Source: a virus. Taken from it: DNA of 31,746 nucleotides. Below, piece by piece: positions 17,301 to 27,400 of this stretch. Where the stretch lies: positions 1-31,746 of the IMG/VR virus record IMGVR_UViG_3300017751_000110, one strand, 5' to 3'. Positions within the stretch are counted from its first letter, which is position 1. Each line of letters begins with the position of its first letter. The notes below the pieces were generated by a model that made no database searches, had not been told where the DNA came from, and saw only the letters and a list, made by a program, of their open reading frames with translations. The position numbers were made by a program, and so were the translations under genes.

Positions 17301-18200
17301 GTATTTGCAAATGGTAATGCTCAGTTTAATAATTTATATGTATATAATGAGAACTTCCAGCCTAATGGTACAAATATATCAGCATCATTTGTAGCAACAG
17401 CAGGCCGTTCAATTGATGGAGATAAAAGGTCACGTACTGGTCAGCAGCTTGATTATAATGATGTTTCTAGTTCAATAATTTCATTAAATAAAAATCATTC
17501 CCTTGAATTTCCATGCTTGGTAGCATCTCCTAAGAATGAAGTCTTTATGGAAGATACAATTGACTCCGTATTTAATCAAAAATCATTTGGTCTCACACTT
17601 ACGTTTACTAATAATTCTAACTTTATATCACCTGTAGTTGATGCACGTAGATTCTCTTTATACGCAACTCAAAATAGAATAAGTGATCCTTCTGCATATA
17701 ACGAAGGAAATATATATTATAAAACAGTAGAAGATGTAAATCAAAACGCTGGACAAGTTGTGACTTCAGGTGCAACTACTCAAAATAGTTTTTATAATAA
17801 TAGCGCTAGTGCTGGAAGATTTTATGTTCCCAACACATCACCGATCGGTTGTGATGATATAAATAATTACATAACTAAAACGGTAAGACTAGAAAATAGC
17901 GCAAATGAATTAAGAGTTCTTGCAAATGTATTAAGAGCATTTGATTCTAATGTATCTTTATACTATAAAACTTCTCCTAATCCAGATGCATCGTTTGATT
18001 TATTACCATGGACATACGCTCAACCAGAAAATAATATATCAATAGAATCTGGCTTTGATAACGTAGAATGGATTATTAATCCAGGATCAGGTCCAGGGTG
18101 GCGTGGATTTACAACCTTTGCATTAAAAATTGTATTATCGGGTAAAGATTCATCTAATGTTCCAATGGTAAGAAACTTTAGAGCTATTGCTGCAACATAA
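11361..18200 (+). CDS. DUF4815-type virion structural protein, 2279 residues
   Basis: Residues 30-45 (FKPGVAVQARELTQMQ), followed by YSFTDGSRVVGGKV, are the hallmark of the DUF4815 family of phage tail proteins. Further family-like pieces are FGIQPNTMYVEGFRVQN, KDIATLDDRIKKLEYYTSL (about 1128-1146), and a C-terminus with RLENSANELRVLANVLRAFD and SVSLYYKT-like wording. In marine T4-like phages this protein follows gp8 and takes the gp10/fibre-attachment position. At 2279 residues it is enlarged by inserts. A module at ~861-933 (DIIPGMQIVKRTSD) has relatives in gp8 and in the giant fibre; one at ~1695-1760 (LVVGDTYTIHTVGNAQW) has a relative in the fibre; and SGGTGYNTS lies near 580. The start ATG follows TAATAA and AAGAGAA. 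Its exact role, baseplate wedge or fibre linker, is inferred. Confidence 0.85.
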   Translation: MAITTLNTNPNSAYTLDDFDETKNYHRVLFKPGVAVQARELTQMQTAIQRQIDYHGQYSFTDGSRVVGGKVSLEVNYDYIKVEDAFTASSNTYVTSSYMGDYKDSIIEGATSGVRAKVLQVINAAGTDVNNPTKTGILDDPTGDAITFYLQYVKGDADPSDVTQGGNNKTFLPGEIIKLLDSNGAEITTKKTRVGGFGNGDTLAGGSASTATSSNYIGSGAFVSDTANDSEITSAEAVGKGSTVNIEEGAYFIKGTFVYVQQQAVILSKYTNTPSHFVGLEVSEKVVNSATDSTLNDNAAGTTNLSAPGADRYQISAKLIKSTKNSTPNSEFSTYVLLMTIENGVVASNKSSGDPNNTTELTRRLARRTQEESGNYSVEPFKYEVREYLNNEGGNNGFKTSTTIQSDEDTVNNNADAIVFGKNRLAFGIQPNTMYVEGFRVQNLKTRYISVEKPRTETLSITDVEREINYGNYFKIDASTVKGMPDINNFSIATLQKSGTPSTAICHFAAVSGSGPTANRDANQKIRYEQLNVNSSNNFKRTNADGTTSTVTLSKTGNGTGLIFELTVLFDGSVRVEILSGGTGYNTSYDVAVPASQFGGSSNAQLQLDTPRLGLGTCRVRSLEQHPSSADNSVMRLHVFDVNITSESLQDVQRIDQLHELTSGPTSDATLTDFEAQLNSSHVGKLFTNSRNGPATIQVFPMPYTSVKHMGSHNNEVPRVKIKKKVKFDKSTDSSTSVTIPNAFAAGETLVGSTAFLTQDDAGATLITNATQSGSSLVIASGLDADEDDTDCNIIFTIEKPHTDPSGNLSLRTRSRAYSNITASPFNGYGFDGHSPILLNKADVQKVYYVYDEQSAIRTSVTASGGAAASSQLTLSSANTDIIPGMQIVKRTSDESAAEPVSYGQVVAVNGAVITLSRPLPSSASGQNVTFFNNILNQFTFDDGQRDAFYDESKLIPKSASAAIANLKIKFKYYSHSAGDYFTVDSFTGTGAATEKENFNKSYKHVMLRDSIDFRPIKAVTNGSSAPTLGKEFSSGAGAIKGRSPAEGQRVVSDMQFYLPRIDKIIVNRDGKFEVIQGKAGLIPTVPEDRANAMTLFTLSLKGYMYRQLPLKDFKVETHNYKRYQMKDIATLDDRIKKLEYYTSLNFLESAATNHHMTDSTGNPMFKNGIFVDSFKGHNKGNVNHPDYLNSIDRAAGVLRPHTNTRNILLRRYANDKGASGIGTEPKQSKIVEKNSIYTLPYTNTAFIEQPYAADSIKVNPYNIFTWGGVMHLSPDSDEWIDTIHRPDVVVDQVGVYNSLLAQLEENNTIGTFWNHWETQHTGVNVGDSTTSSTQLETSNTDKNGAARAMATSTGTLMDHWSAGEHNSGWQSYNNQHIDVNSLINDTNGEWWDTGLNDNSGMRILVEETTTSEVTFHDQTRDGFRNDVVIDTQLETQGTKVVETQIVPFMRPRDIYFRAEHLKPNTKFYPFFDGVDVSQYCELVSADYGPNGFVEWSKQEAVKTASLYNKDNLVGNGPLITDAGGKLFGKFRIPNNVNGLRFKNGTREFRISDDPSNNTEIENSYAEATYYAAGAIQHLEETIHSTRVPRIETTQLADSQTIHEDPVTKTTQRVQYIDPLAQTFICDQPGGMFTTKLDLFVAGADKTGGNGEKTSIPLRVSLRLVENGIPTQKIVPGSDVTVYYNSQTNGHNASQLVVGDTYTIHTVGNAQWTNCGWIANQPGPNGDKHSGSPSVGDSFICTHATAGAASGDTTGIARAENTCYQSDITDDATVACPISFEHPVFLSEATEYSIVLIASSELWKVFFSETGRFDITGSASEPALITRQPYNGVFFTSQNASTWTPHQLRDLKFNLYRANFDVNANDNAVNYKVNFVNDDLEADKLETNPFTYISKPTGSTTVIRIRHKNHGMYSGNQKGSPSTTNNSKVVLSGCVNENGLTAANLNTAAGYQVHDIEHDSYCITVPGQAATLDIKGGGSTVFANGNAQFNNLYVYNENFQPNGTNISASFVATAGRSIDGDKRSRTGQQLDYNDVSSSIISLNKNHSLEFPCLVASPKNEVFMEDTIDSVFNQKSFGLTLTFTNNSNFISPVVDARRFSLYATQNRISDPSAYNEGNIYYKTVEDVNQNAGQVVTSGATTQNSFYNNSASAGRFYVPNTSPIGCDDINNYITKTVRLENSANELRVLANVLRAFDSNVSLYYKTSPNPDASFDLLPWTYAQPENNISIESGFDNVEWIINPGSGPGWRGFTTFALKIVLSGKDSSNVPMVRNFRAIAAT

Positions 18201-18201
18201 C

Positions 18202-18414
18202 ATGAAGGATTATCAAAAAGTTGAAAATAATTCTTCATTAGTTAGAGATAGTAACTCTGATGCGATTATAAATATAAATGAATCTGCTTATAATGCAAGA
18301 TTAAGACAGATTCAAGAGACTAAAAAGCATGCTCAACAAGCTGAAAAAATCGATAAGCTCGAATCAGACGTTGAAGAAATTAAAAACTTATTAAAACAAC
18401 TAGTGAGTAAATAA
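18202..18414 (+). CDS. Small coiled-coil protein between DUF4815 protein and fibre
   Basis: A 70-residue protein starting MKDYQKVENNSSLVRDSNSD and ending in a Lys/Glu-rich amphipathic helix (IDKLESDVEEIKNLLKQL, about residues 50-67) with a clear heptad pattern. I place the start at ATG 18202, one base after the upstream stop, rather than at the in-frame TTG 18187 inside the previous gene. No Shine-Dalgarno sequence is evident, so coupling to the upstream gene is likely. The stop overlaps the next start (TAATG at 18412-18416). The KVENNSSLVRD... start followed by a coiled coil resembles a small unnamed protein that recurs in marine T4-like phage structural clusters. Its function is unknown; a trimerising adaptor or assembly factor would fit. 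Confidence 0.8.
   Translation: MKDYQKVENNSSLVRDSNSDAIININESAYNARLRQIQETKKHAQQAEKIDKLESDVEEIKNLLKQLVSK
18267..18274 (+). promoter_or_regulatory. Weak candidate late promoter ahead of the giant fibre gene
   Basis: An exact TATAAATA inside the small coiled-coil gene, about 134 bases upstream of the giant fibre start if transcription begins near 18280. It is wholly coding, and the sequence (Asn-Ile-Asn codons) naturally yields such strings, so chance is a strong alternative. Confidence 0.2.
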
Positions 18415-21400
18415 TGGCAGAAAATAAAGAAACAAGAATATCAAAATCCTCAACGTTTGAAGAGTGGAGACGCGGTACTAATAAGGTATCTTTCGATTTA
18501 GGTCCAATTGCAAGTGACGATGATAAATCAGCTGACTCTTTGGATAAAGAAAGTAGACTAACTGATCAGGCTAAAGTTGTACAGGTTGCAAATACCGTAG
18601 TACAAAATAGTGTTGATATCGGATCTTCAGCTGGTTGGACTGGTTGGAATGCTTTTTATGCTGTAGTTAATTCTGGGGCAGGGAGCAGTAGAGGAGATAA
18701 AATAACAACTGGAAATCTTGATTATCAAGTTAGTAATGGTGTTTTGAATCCAGGATCTGCTAATGAAATACCTTTTCAAAAATTTTCTGTCGCGGCAAAT
18801 GGTAATATTACATTAGCGCCTAATACAAAGATTTATGAGCTTGATACTCACGGTGTATCTGCCGGCTTTGATCCTCGAGATAATGGCGACGGTGGTTACT
18901 ATATTGATCATTTTACATTCCTTGAAAATAATGATTTAAAAGGTAAAACTGCAACATTTTCCGGTACAGTAACACCAAATATGACTCTGCATTCTAGATA
19001 TAATGTAAAGGCATTTATTAAATATTTCAATAAGTTACAAAGTTATAACGTAGTAGAAGAAACAGTTGTTGATCTAAGAACAACTCCAAATGGTTTATTT
19101 TCTATAGAATTAGATATTCCTAATGCAGATTGGGTTGTACCTCAAGTCGGATTTATAGTAGAAGGTCAAAACGCAAATGCTGCGAATACATCGATTGCAG
19201 ATACCTCAGTTGAAATTACTAATGCTGCATTAACATTATCAGCGGGTCAAACTATTACTTCATCTGAAGAGTTTATTCGTGATCAATCTTATGGTTCTAA
19301 CGATCTTGGTATGAGAATTGATCTAGCTCCAGACGAAAAGCTAGATATGACTGCGGGTTATATTATTTTTACCGGAACACCTACTACACCTACTGATTTT
19401 ACAGTAGGATCTTCTATTGAGCAATATGTTGGAAATGATAATTCGAACGCTCGAGTGTTTAGCGCACAAATAGTAGGTATTGTTAAAAATAGTTCGAATG
19501 GCCTACAAAAGCTTCTTATTACTAATGCATCAGGTATATTTGATCCTACTTTAATATTGGGTTCAGCCACTAATTATTCAACAGCAGCACAACGAGTACC
19601 TGCAAATAATATTGTGAGACAAATCGTTGGATCATTAAATGTTGGTTATGTTCGAGTATATAAAACAGATTCAAGTAATAACGTGACACAATTAGAACAA
19701 AGTATTAGCGAACCAAATGGTTTCCATATACCGAAGATTACGGGAGCTATTCCATTTTCTCAGGCTGTAGGCACTATACCTGCTACATACTTAGAAGGCG
19801 AGCGTATTTATCAAACATCAAATAATAACCAAGAGAGTGGTTCTAATCGTGCATCTTTTAGCGCGAAGATTTTAGCAATAACTGCAAGCAGTAAATATGG
19901 ATTAGGATCATACGGCGGAATACTATTATATGATATAGATGGCGCATTTAGTCCATCGTTAAATTTAAGAGGTACTACTGCAGATGCAGTAGGTGGCAGT
20001 CCAGCTACTATCAGTAGTAGCAAATATACCGTTATTGCAAGTGACGTCGCTTTACCTAACACATTTGCTTCTATTATTAGATTAAATACTCCAGCGCAAA
20101 CCGGTGAAGCATATGAATTAGAATTTTCAAGTGCTATTGACGCAATCGTAGAATTACAAGATGATATCGGTAAAGTTGAAGATTTAGCATCTAATGCTAC
20201 TCAAGCTGAGTTTGGTGCTAGTGGCCAGAGAAAAGTTATTGATACTGAAGATATAGTTACAACACTAAATGCGTTACAGGATATGGTTGGTACTGCAACT
20301 ATTCCTACCTTTAGTAATAATACTCACTTAATTCCTAATAATGTATCAACAATTAGTGGTTTAGCTAAAAGCGTAGTTGATTTTATAGGTGATACTGATC
20401 TATCTAATAATGCATTAGGTGCTACAGTCAATACATCTTCTACTTTAACTGATGCGATTACAGCAATTAAAAACTTTATTGGTAGTGTTGCAATTAATGA
20501 TCTTGGTGTTAGTGAAACAATTACTGGAACAATTGCACAACTGCATGATGAAGTCGGTGATGTCACAACTCTAGATGCAGCTGGTTCGACAACTGCTGGT
20601 GGATTTGATACCGAAGTTCTTACAACAGCTCTTATTGAATTAAGAACTCTTGTATGTCCTGGCGATATTGATGATGCTGCTACTGCTTTATCTGCTAATG
20701 TTACACCTGCAGCAAACTTTGCTGCAACTACAAATACTGATGGTATTGTTGAATTACAAACTATTGTTGGTGATAGAGTTGGTATTAGTACAGCTAATCT
20801 TATTGGTACTGCTGCTGCAACAAACAATATTGTTGCACAAATTAATCATATTAAAGACGAAATTGGTACTACCGCATTAGGTACTACTGCAGCTGGTGAT
20901 ATTGCATCAGCTATTAATGAATTAGAAACAAATATCCGTGGAACAGTAAGTAATTACACTATTACAGATAATCTACCAACTGACATTACTTATACCGTCA
21001 ATAATGGTATTATAACTGCGATTAATACTTTAACATCATTTGTAGGTAATACAAGTGTTGATTCGATAGGGTCTTCAAATACAATTACTTCTGCTGTTGA
21101 TAAAATGCATGTTGAGCTTGGAAATCCGGATAGTTTAAATGAAACGCCTACTGCATATAACGATACTAGTGGTCAAGAGACTGATGGTATTGGTGGATTT
21201 AGAAATGCCGCGGCAGGAACAGCTACTGAGTCAACAGTAGTATCAGCGTTAACAGAATTAAGACAAGCACTTCTTGGTAACACTGCAAACTTAGCAGCAG
21301 TTACAAATGCTCGTGCAGATGCAACAACTAATGCTACAATTCAAAATGCAATTACTGACTTGGCCAATTTAGCTGGTTATAGTAAAACAAATATTATTGA

Positions 21401-24400
21401 TGCTATTCTAGAAATCCAAGATTTAATGGGTGATGTTACTTCACTCGATAATGGGGATAATGATTTTAATAGCGCAAGAATTACTGATTCTTTAGTAGAA
21501 TTAAAAACAGCTCTTGTTGGTACTGGTGATCTTACAGACACAATTGCTACTTTAAATGTAGGCGACGAAACTGATTTCTCATCTACAACTGTTGTTAATG
21601 CTATTGCCGAACTTCAAACTGATCTTGGTCAACAAAGTCTACTAACTGCAGCGCCATTCCATGCAGACTTATATACAACTACAGGATCGGATGCATATGC
21701 TAGTACAGATTTCCAATTGGCAATTAATGGTATTACTGCTGCAATCGGTAATGCTGATATTGGTAACGCAATTAATAGTGGTAGTAATGAAACTCTTACA
21801 CAAGCAATCAGGCAATTAAGAATTGATATTGGTGATGTTGGTAATAGTGGTGTAAATCTAGCTGCAGCTACAGGTTATTCAGCAACTAATTTAAAAGCGG
21901 CTGTACTTGAAATACAAGGTGATATTGGAGATGTAACTAATATCAATAATGCAACTGGTTATATAGCAACTAGTGCAGTAACTGGTATTACAGAAATTCA
22001 AGGATTAATTGGTAATCCTGTTGCTACTGCTGCTAACCTAGGAGCAATCAATACTCGAGTCCAAAAAGATACTAATAGCTCAGTTGCTGCCAATGCAAAT
22101 GAAATTCCAATGAGTGATACAACTGGTATCGTAGTAGGTATGAAGGTTTCAAATATAGAAACTGGTCGTACAGATAGTATTGCAACTGGAACTAAAGTTA
22201 CAACTGTTAATGCTGATAGTGTTGTTGTAGATACAGTTGTTGTTTCAACAATTGATAGTGGTGATACCTTACGATTTGATGTTTCTACTGTTGTAAATGC
22301 AATTAACGCGATTGATGCGCGCATTGGATCTGAAATAAATGCAACAACAATGGGTACAACTGCAACTACGCTAGTACCAGCAATTAGAGAAATTACTGAT
22401 GAAATTGGTGACGTAACTGCAGGTAATCTCGGAACTACATCACCTAATATTACTGCAGCTATTAAAGAAATAGTTGATGGAACGGGTGCTGCAACTATTA
22501 CAGTTAATAATGTAACAGCTCAACAACCAACTGGTAAATTAGATAAAGTATCAGATCTTAAGCAAACAATACTTGGTGATATTGATTTTGATTGTCCTGA
22601 TCCTGATGTTGGTGCAGCAACTACTACATTAAAATTTGGTCCTAACACAGTACTTGATTTAAGTGATAGCGCCGCAACTCTTAAAATGACTGCCGATGCG
22701 GCTGGAACATTTAATATTGTAGGTACGTTTTTAAGATTAGAGCCTTCGGCTCGTACCGGTACTGGTTTGGAAATTGAAAGAACTGGTATTACCGATGTGT
22801 CTCTTCAAACTGATACTAATGCATTCTTCCAATGGAAGGAACAGTCAATTAGTGCTACTGATCCAAGTACTGGCAACAACCAAAATGATCTTGCATGGGA
22901 AGTAAAAGGTTTTGAATCAAATACTACTGCTGAGCCTTATACTGAACCAAACCTTGATTTCCAAAATGCTTATCGTTTATTTAGTGTTGGTACAACTAAT
23001 GTTGCCAATAGCATGCAAAATGTAACTGTTACATGGGATGCTACAAATCATAACTTCGATGTTTCATTAAACGATACAACTACTAATATGACAGGTGGTG
23101 GTTCTGGTCCAGCTGGATCGGGAGCAACAAACGGTTTAACTGCATGGGGTACAACTGCTAAGATTCCTCAAATTCATGTAGATCGTCAGGGTCGAATTGC
23201 AGGTATTGCTGAAGTTAATATGGCAGATTTCCTTGGATCGTTTACTCTCCAAGGGGATTCTGGAACAGCTCAAACAGTGGAATCACTTGGTACAGTTGAT
23301 ATTGCTGGTTCAGCAAATAATATTGTATCGACTGTATCTGATGTTGGTGGTGTAAAAACCATTACATTAGCTTTAGATAATAGCATTAGTGTTACAAGTA
23401 ATGTTACGGCCGGAGGTAATGGTAGTATTGGTGGAACCCTAGGTGTTACTGGTAATACCACAATCGGTGGAACCTTTGGAGTTGCTGGAAACGTAAACCT
23501 TGTAAGTGATAATGCCGCAAGTAGTGCAATTACACTTGGTGGATCAAATACGACCACTACTATTGCTGGTATTCTTAATATTCCAGGAACACTAAATGTA
23601 ACTGGTACAAATAACTCTGTTACAGTATCTAATACAACAATCACCGGTGATGCTCTTGTTTTAAGGACTGAAGATGATTCAGTCCCTGCTAATAGCGATA
23701 CTCCTAAGTTTGTTATTAATAGAGGATTCAGTGCAACTAAGAATATTACTCAGCTTGCTGCTGGTAAACGATATAAGATTGTAAGTGGTACTGGATTTAC
23801 TTCAGTAGGTGCAGATAATGATACTGCAGGTACAGTCTTCACAGCAACCGGCGCCGGTGCGGGTAATGGCACAGCTAAAATTCAAGTAGATGAAGCAGCA
23901 ATCGTATGGAATGAGCAATATGATCAATTCGTATTAACTCGTGGTGGTGATGCTGGTGCAATTAGTACGAATACTCAGCAAGGTGCAATCATTGCTCAAG
24001 GCGATACAATGTCGGCTAATCAAGTATATAATTCGACTGAAGCTGACGATAATACGACTTACAGAGTATTGTTTCATGGCACTAATGCTAATACTGCAGC
24101 GGGCCGCAAAGGCAAGCTTCGAAGTGATAATGGCCTAACATATAATGCAAGTACTAATAAAGTTACTCTTGGTGGTCTTAGTGCTGGTAGAGTTCAAATT
24201 ACTCATGGCGCAGATAATCAACTTAAAGTTAATACAGATACTAATGCATTACCATTAGAAATAAGTCGTCACGGCGATAGTGACAGTCAGGTAATGAAAG
24301 TTGGTGTATCTGATCGAGAAGTGGTATTTAATTATATTGAAGATACACATAGTGAAAATAAAAACGCTTTCGGTACATACAAATTCTTCTTAAACGGTAA

Positions 24401-27400
24401 TCATCCGGATGCAGACGAAATAACTGATCGAATGGCGCTTGAGATTAATAAAGATCAAATAAAATCACGTGGTCTTGCAGTTAGCGATAATGGTATTACT
24501 GTTAGTGGTGGTAGTACTTCATTACTTGCAACAACAATTACTGGTGCAACAACAATTACTGGTGACGTAGGTGTTACAGGAGAAACAACTCTTACCGGTG
24601 ATACTGATATAGTTGGTGTTCTTGGGCATACTCCAGATAATATTTCACTGACCGGAAATAAGTTAGGCCGATCAGCTGGTAGTACAAAGGTTGCTGCGCA
24701 ATTTAGCTCGAGAGTTGCTCACACAGTAAACTATAGCAGATTGCGAATTAATGATGTCCGATTAACTACTAATAATACTGATCAAGAACACTTTAATACT
24801 TCCGAAAAACGTTTACAACATATGATTGATAGTAGTAATACTAGCTTTGTTGGTATGCAAGCAACTACTAGTGGTAAGTCATTCGCTAGACTCGGAGGTA
24901 TGAGAGGTAGTGCAACTAAAACTTATATTAGAGGTGGAACTGAAACAGCTACTGCGTTATATCATAACGTAGCTAGTAGTGCTGCATCAGATAAAGTTTT
25001 AGAAACAGTAATAGATGGTGTTAACGTTATTGGTAATATGGAAGCAGATTCGGCTGATGTAACTGGTAATTTAGTAATTAGAAATGCTCCATTCCCAACG
25101 GTTCAAGATCCAGCTGGCGGCTCTAGTTCTAATTATAATTTAGCTCCGGCTTCTCCATTACATATTCTTAAAAGAAATGTTGATTTTAACAATCAAACCC
25201 ATGTATTAGCTACATTCGAAGCACATGGGGCTGATTATGTTGCTAATCCAGGTAAAATCTCTATTGACTTAAGAGGTCAAGATACAAATAATAAAATAAA
25301 TTTTGCTCGAATTTCTCAAGCATCAGTTAATGCCAATACGCCTTACGGTGAAAATAATGAAGCTACTTCTAATCTAATCTTTGGTGTTACACAAAACGGT
25401 AATTACAACGAGAAAATGATTATCACCGGTAGAGGTGCTGTTGGTATTAATACGCTTAATCCGACTGAAAAACTAGATGTTGATGGTACAGCTAAAGCTA
25501 ATAGCTTTGTTGTCATACGTGATCCAGCTTCAGAAATTAAAATACAAAAGGCAACTGGTACTTCTACTCTTATCAATAAAGTTATATTATCTAATACTAA
25601 TAGTAACGATAAAGGTGGTGTAATATATGCACAAAGCACACAACTAGGTTCTACGATAGGTTCTAGTACTACTCAAGCTACATTCATAACTCGCAATAAT
25701 AACGAATCGTACTTACAAATAATTGATGAAAGATCTAGACTTTCTAATAGTTCCGCTACTCAGGATTGGTCAAAATCTCATAAGAGAATCGAGTTTGGTA
25801 TTGATTCTACTCGTATGGCTTATCTTGCTGCAAACTGGAATGAAAACTACGGCTTTGAAATTGGTAGTGCTGCTCGAAATGCATCTGATCCATTTAGATC
25901 AAACGCACGACCGTGGATCAGATTTAGAAAAGCTGCTGATTATAATGGTCCTGGTGCAGTAGAATTATATCATGGCCACACAAATGCGGCTGGGTCAACG
26001 AAGAAGTTTGAAACTTTAAATGTTGGTGCTAAAGTAACAGGTCAATTATCGACTACTGGTAAAGTAGGTATTGGCACTGATTCTCCTGCAAATGACGGAC
26101 TACACGTTACAAATCTGACTTCCAGTACGATCGGCGGCGCAACAATGGCAAATGCTAAGTTGCTGGTTGGTACTACAGCTTCTGGTATTGGTTTAGATAA
26201 TAATGAAATAGTTTGCTCGTCTGATAATTTTTATATCAGAACTTTAAACGGCTCAACAGGCCATATGTACTTTGGCACTGGAAGCAATTCAGCTGCCATG
26301 GTACTTACTGACGGAGGTAGTCTTGGTGTTAATGTAAATCCACCAACCCAAAGATTAGATGTTGGTGGCAATATTAAGTTAAGTGGCATCATCGATCAAA
26401 ACGGTACTGGCACTAATGACTTTGAAGGTCAAATTGATTGTAATCAGGATGTTAAAACAACTGCTTCAGGTAAAGGTTTCTATGCATTTGGTGGTGGTAC
26501 TGATTACCTTAAAATGACTCATGACGGAGCTGGTGGTCATATTGATTCATCTGATCAGCTAGAGATTGCAACACCAACGTTTAGAGTATTGAGTGGTAAT
26601 CGCGCTGAAACAATGATAAGAGCTTATCAAAATGAAAGGGTTGATTTATACTTTAATAATGCAATAAGATTCAAAACTACTTCTACTGGTGCTAGCTTAC
26701 CGGGAACTAATAGAGCTGTAGCAGCCATCGCAAATAATCAGCCTTTTGTTGATAATTCTAGATTAACTCTTGCTGAAATTAATTTTGCCCAAGGGGAAGG
26801 AACTAACGATAGTGCAGCAATAAGATATGTTTCTACTGCTGATGATGTTATAAACAGAGCAGCATTAGACTTTAGAATATCAGATGATTTTAGTAATACT
26901 GCATCACTGGCTGATAAATTTAGATTCCGCTTCGATCCTGCTGGTAATACAGTTAATAGTGGTAATGAATATTCATTGATAGAAATATATGCTAAGGCTA
27001 ATGGTTCTACAATGATGGATCTAACTTCATCTCCTGGTGGTACTTCAAATGTTAAGTCTGACGTATTTACTGGTAATTTAACTGGTAATGCTGCTACTGC
27101 AACAACAGTATCATCGACTCTTGCAATTAATAAGGGTGGTACAAACGCAATAAGCTTCTCTAATAAAGCAGCTATTGTTATGAATGATGCTGGAACTGCA
27201 TTTACTTCTAAGCAAATGGACGGCAATGGTGAACTACTTATTGGTGGTCCGACTGGACCAGAACCATCTACCCTTACTGCAGGTGAAGCTATTGATATTA
27301 CTAATGGTGATGGATCGATCACAATTGCAGCTGAAACTGCAACTGATACCAATCTTGGTGTTGCTAAGTTTAGTACTGATAACTTCTTGGTATCGAGTGG

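Noticed and set aside
17858-17865. TATAAATA octamer in the 3' part of the DUF4815-type gene
   Set aside because: It lies more than 300 bases from the next start, is fully coding (Asp-Asp-Ile-Asn-Asn), and a few exact octamers are expected by chance in DNA this A+T-rich.
18187-18201. TTG start giving a 75-residue version of the small coiled-coil protein
   Set aside because: It would overlap the upstream gene by 14 bases, whereas ATG 18202 lies one base after the upstream stop and begins with the recognisable MKDYQKVEN sequence.
20324-20827. Open frame of 167 codons on the minus strand opposite the fibre repeat array
   Set aside because: It has the same Val/Ala/Thr bias expected from reading the complement of GTT/GCT/ACT-rich fibre codons. 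There is no ribosome binding site and no recognisable motif.
20130-22575. CRISPR-like or DNA satellite array
   Set aside because: The periodicity is at the protein level with variable unit length and low DNA identity; it lies inside one open frame.
26738-27352. Open frame of 204 codons on the minus strand within the giant fibre gene
   Set aside because: It is antisense to a strongly coding, repetitive, Thr/Asn/Gly-rich frame. Its product is a monotonous Val/Ala/Ser/Pro/Leu string with no domain wording, and no promoter or spacing logic supports it.
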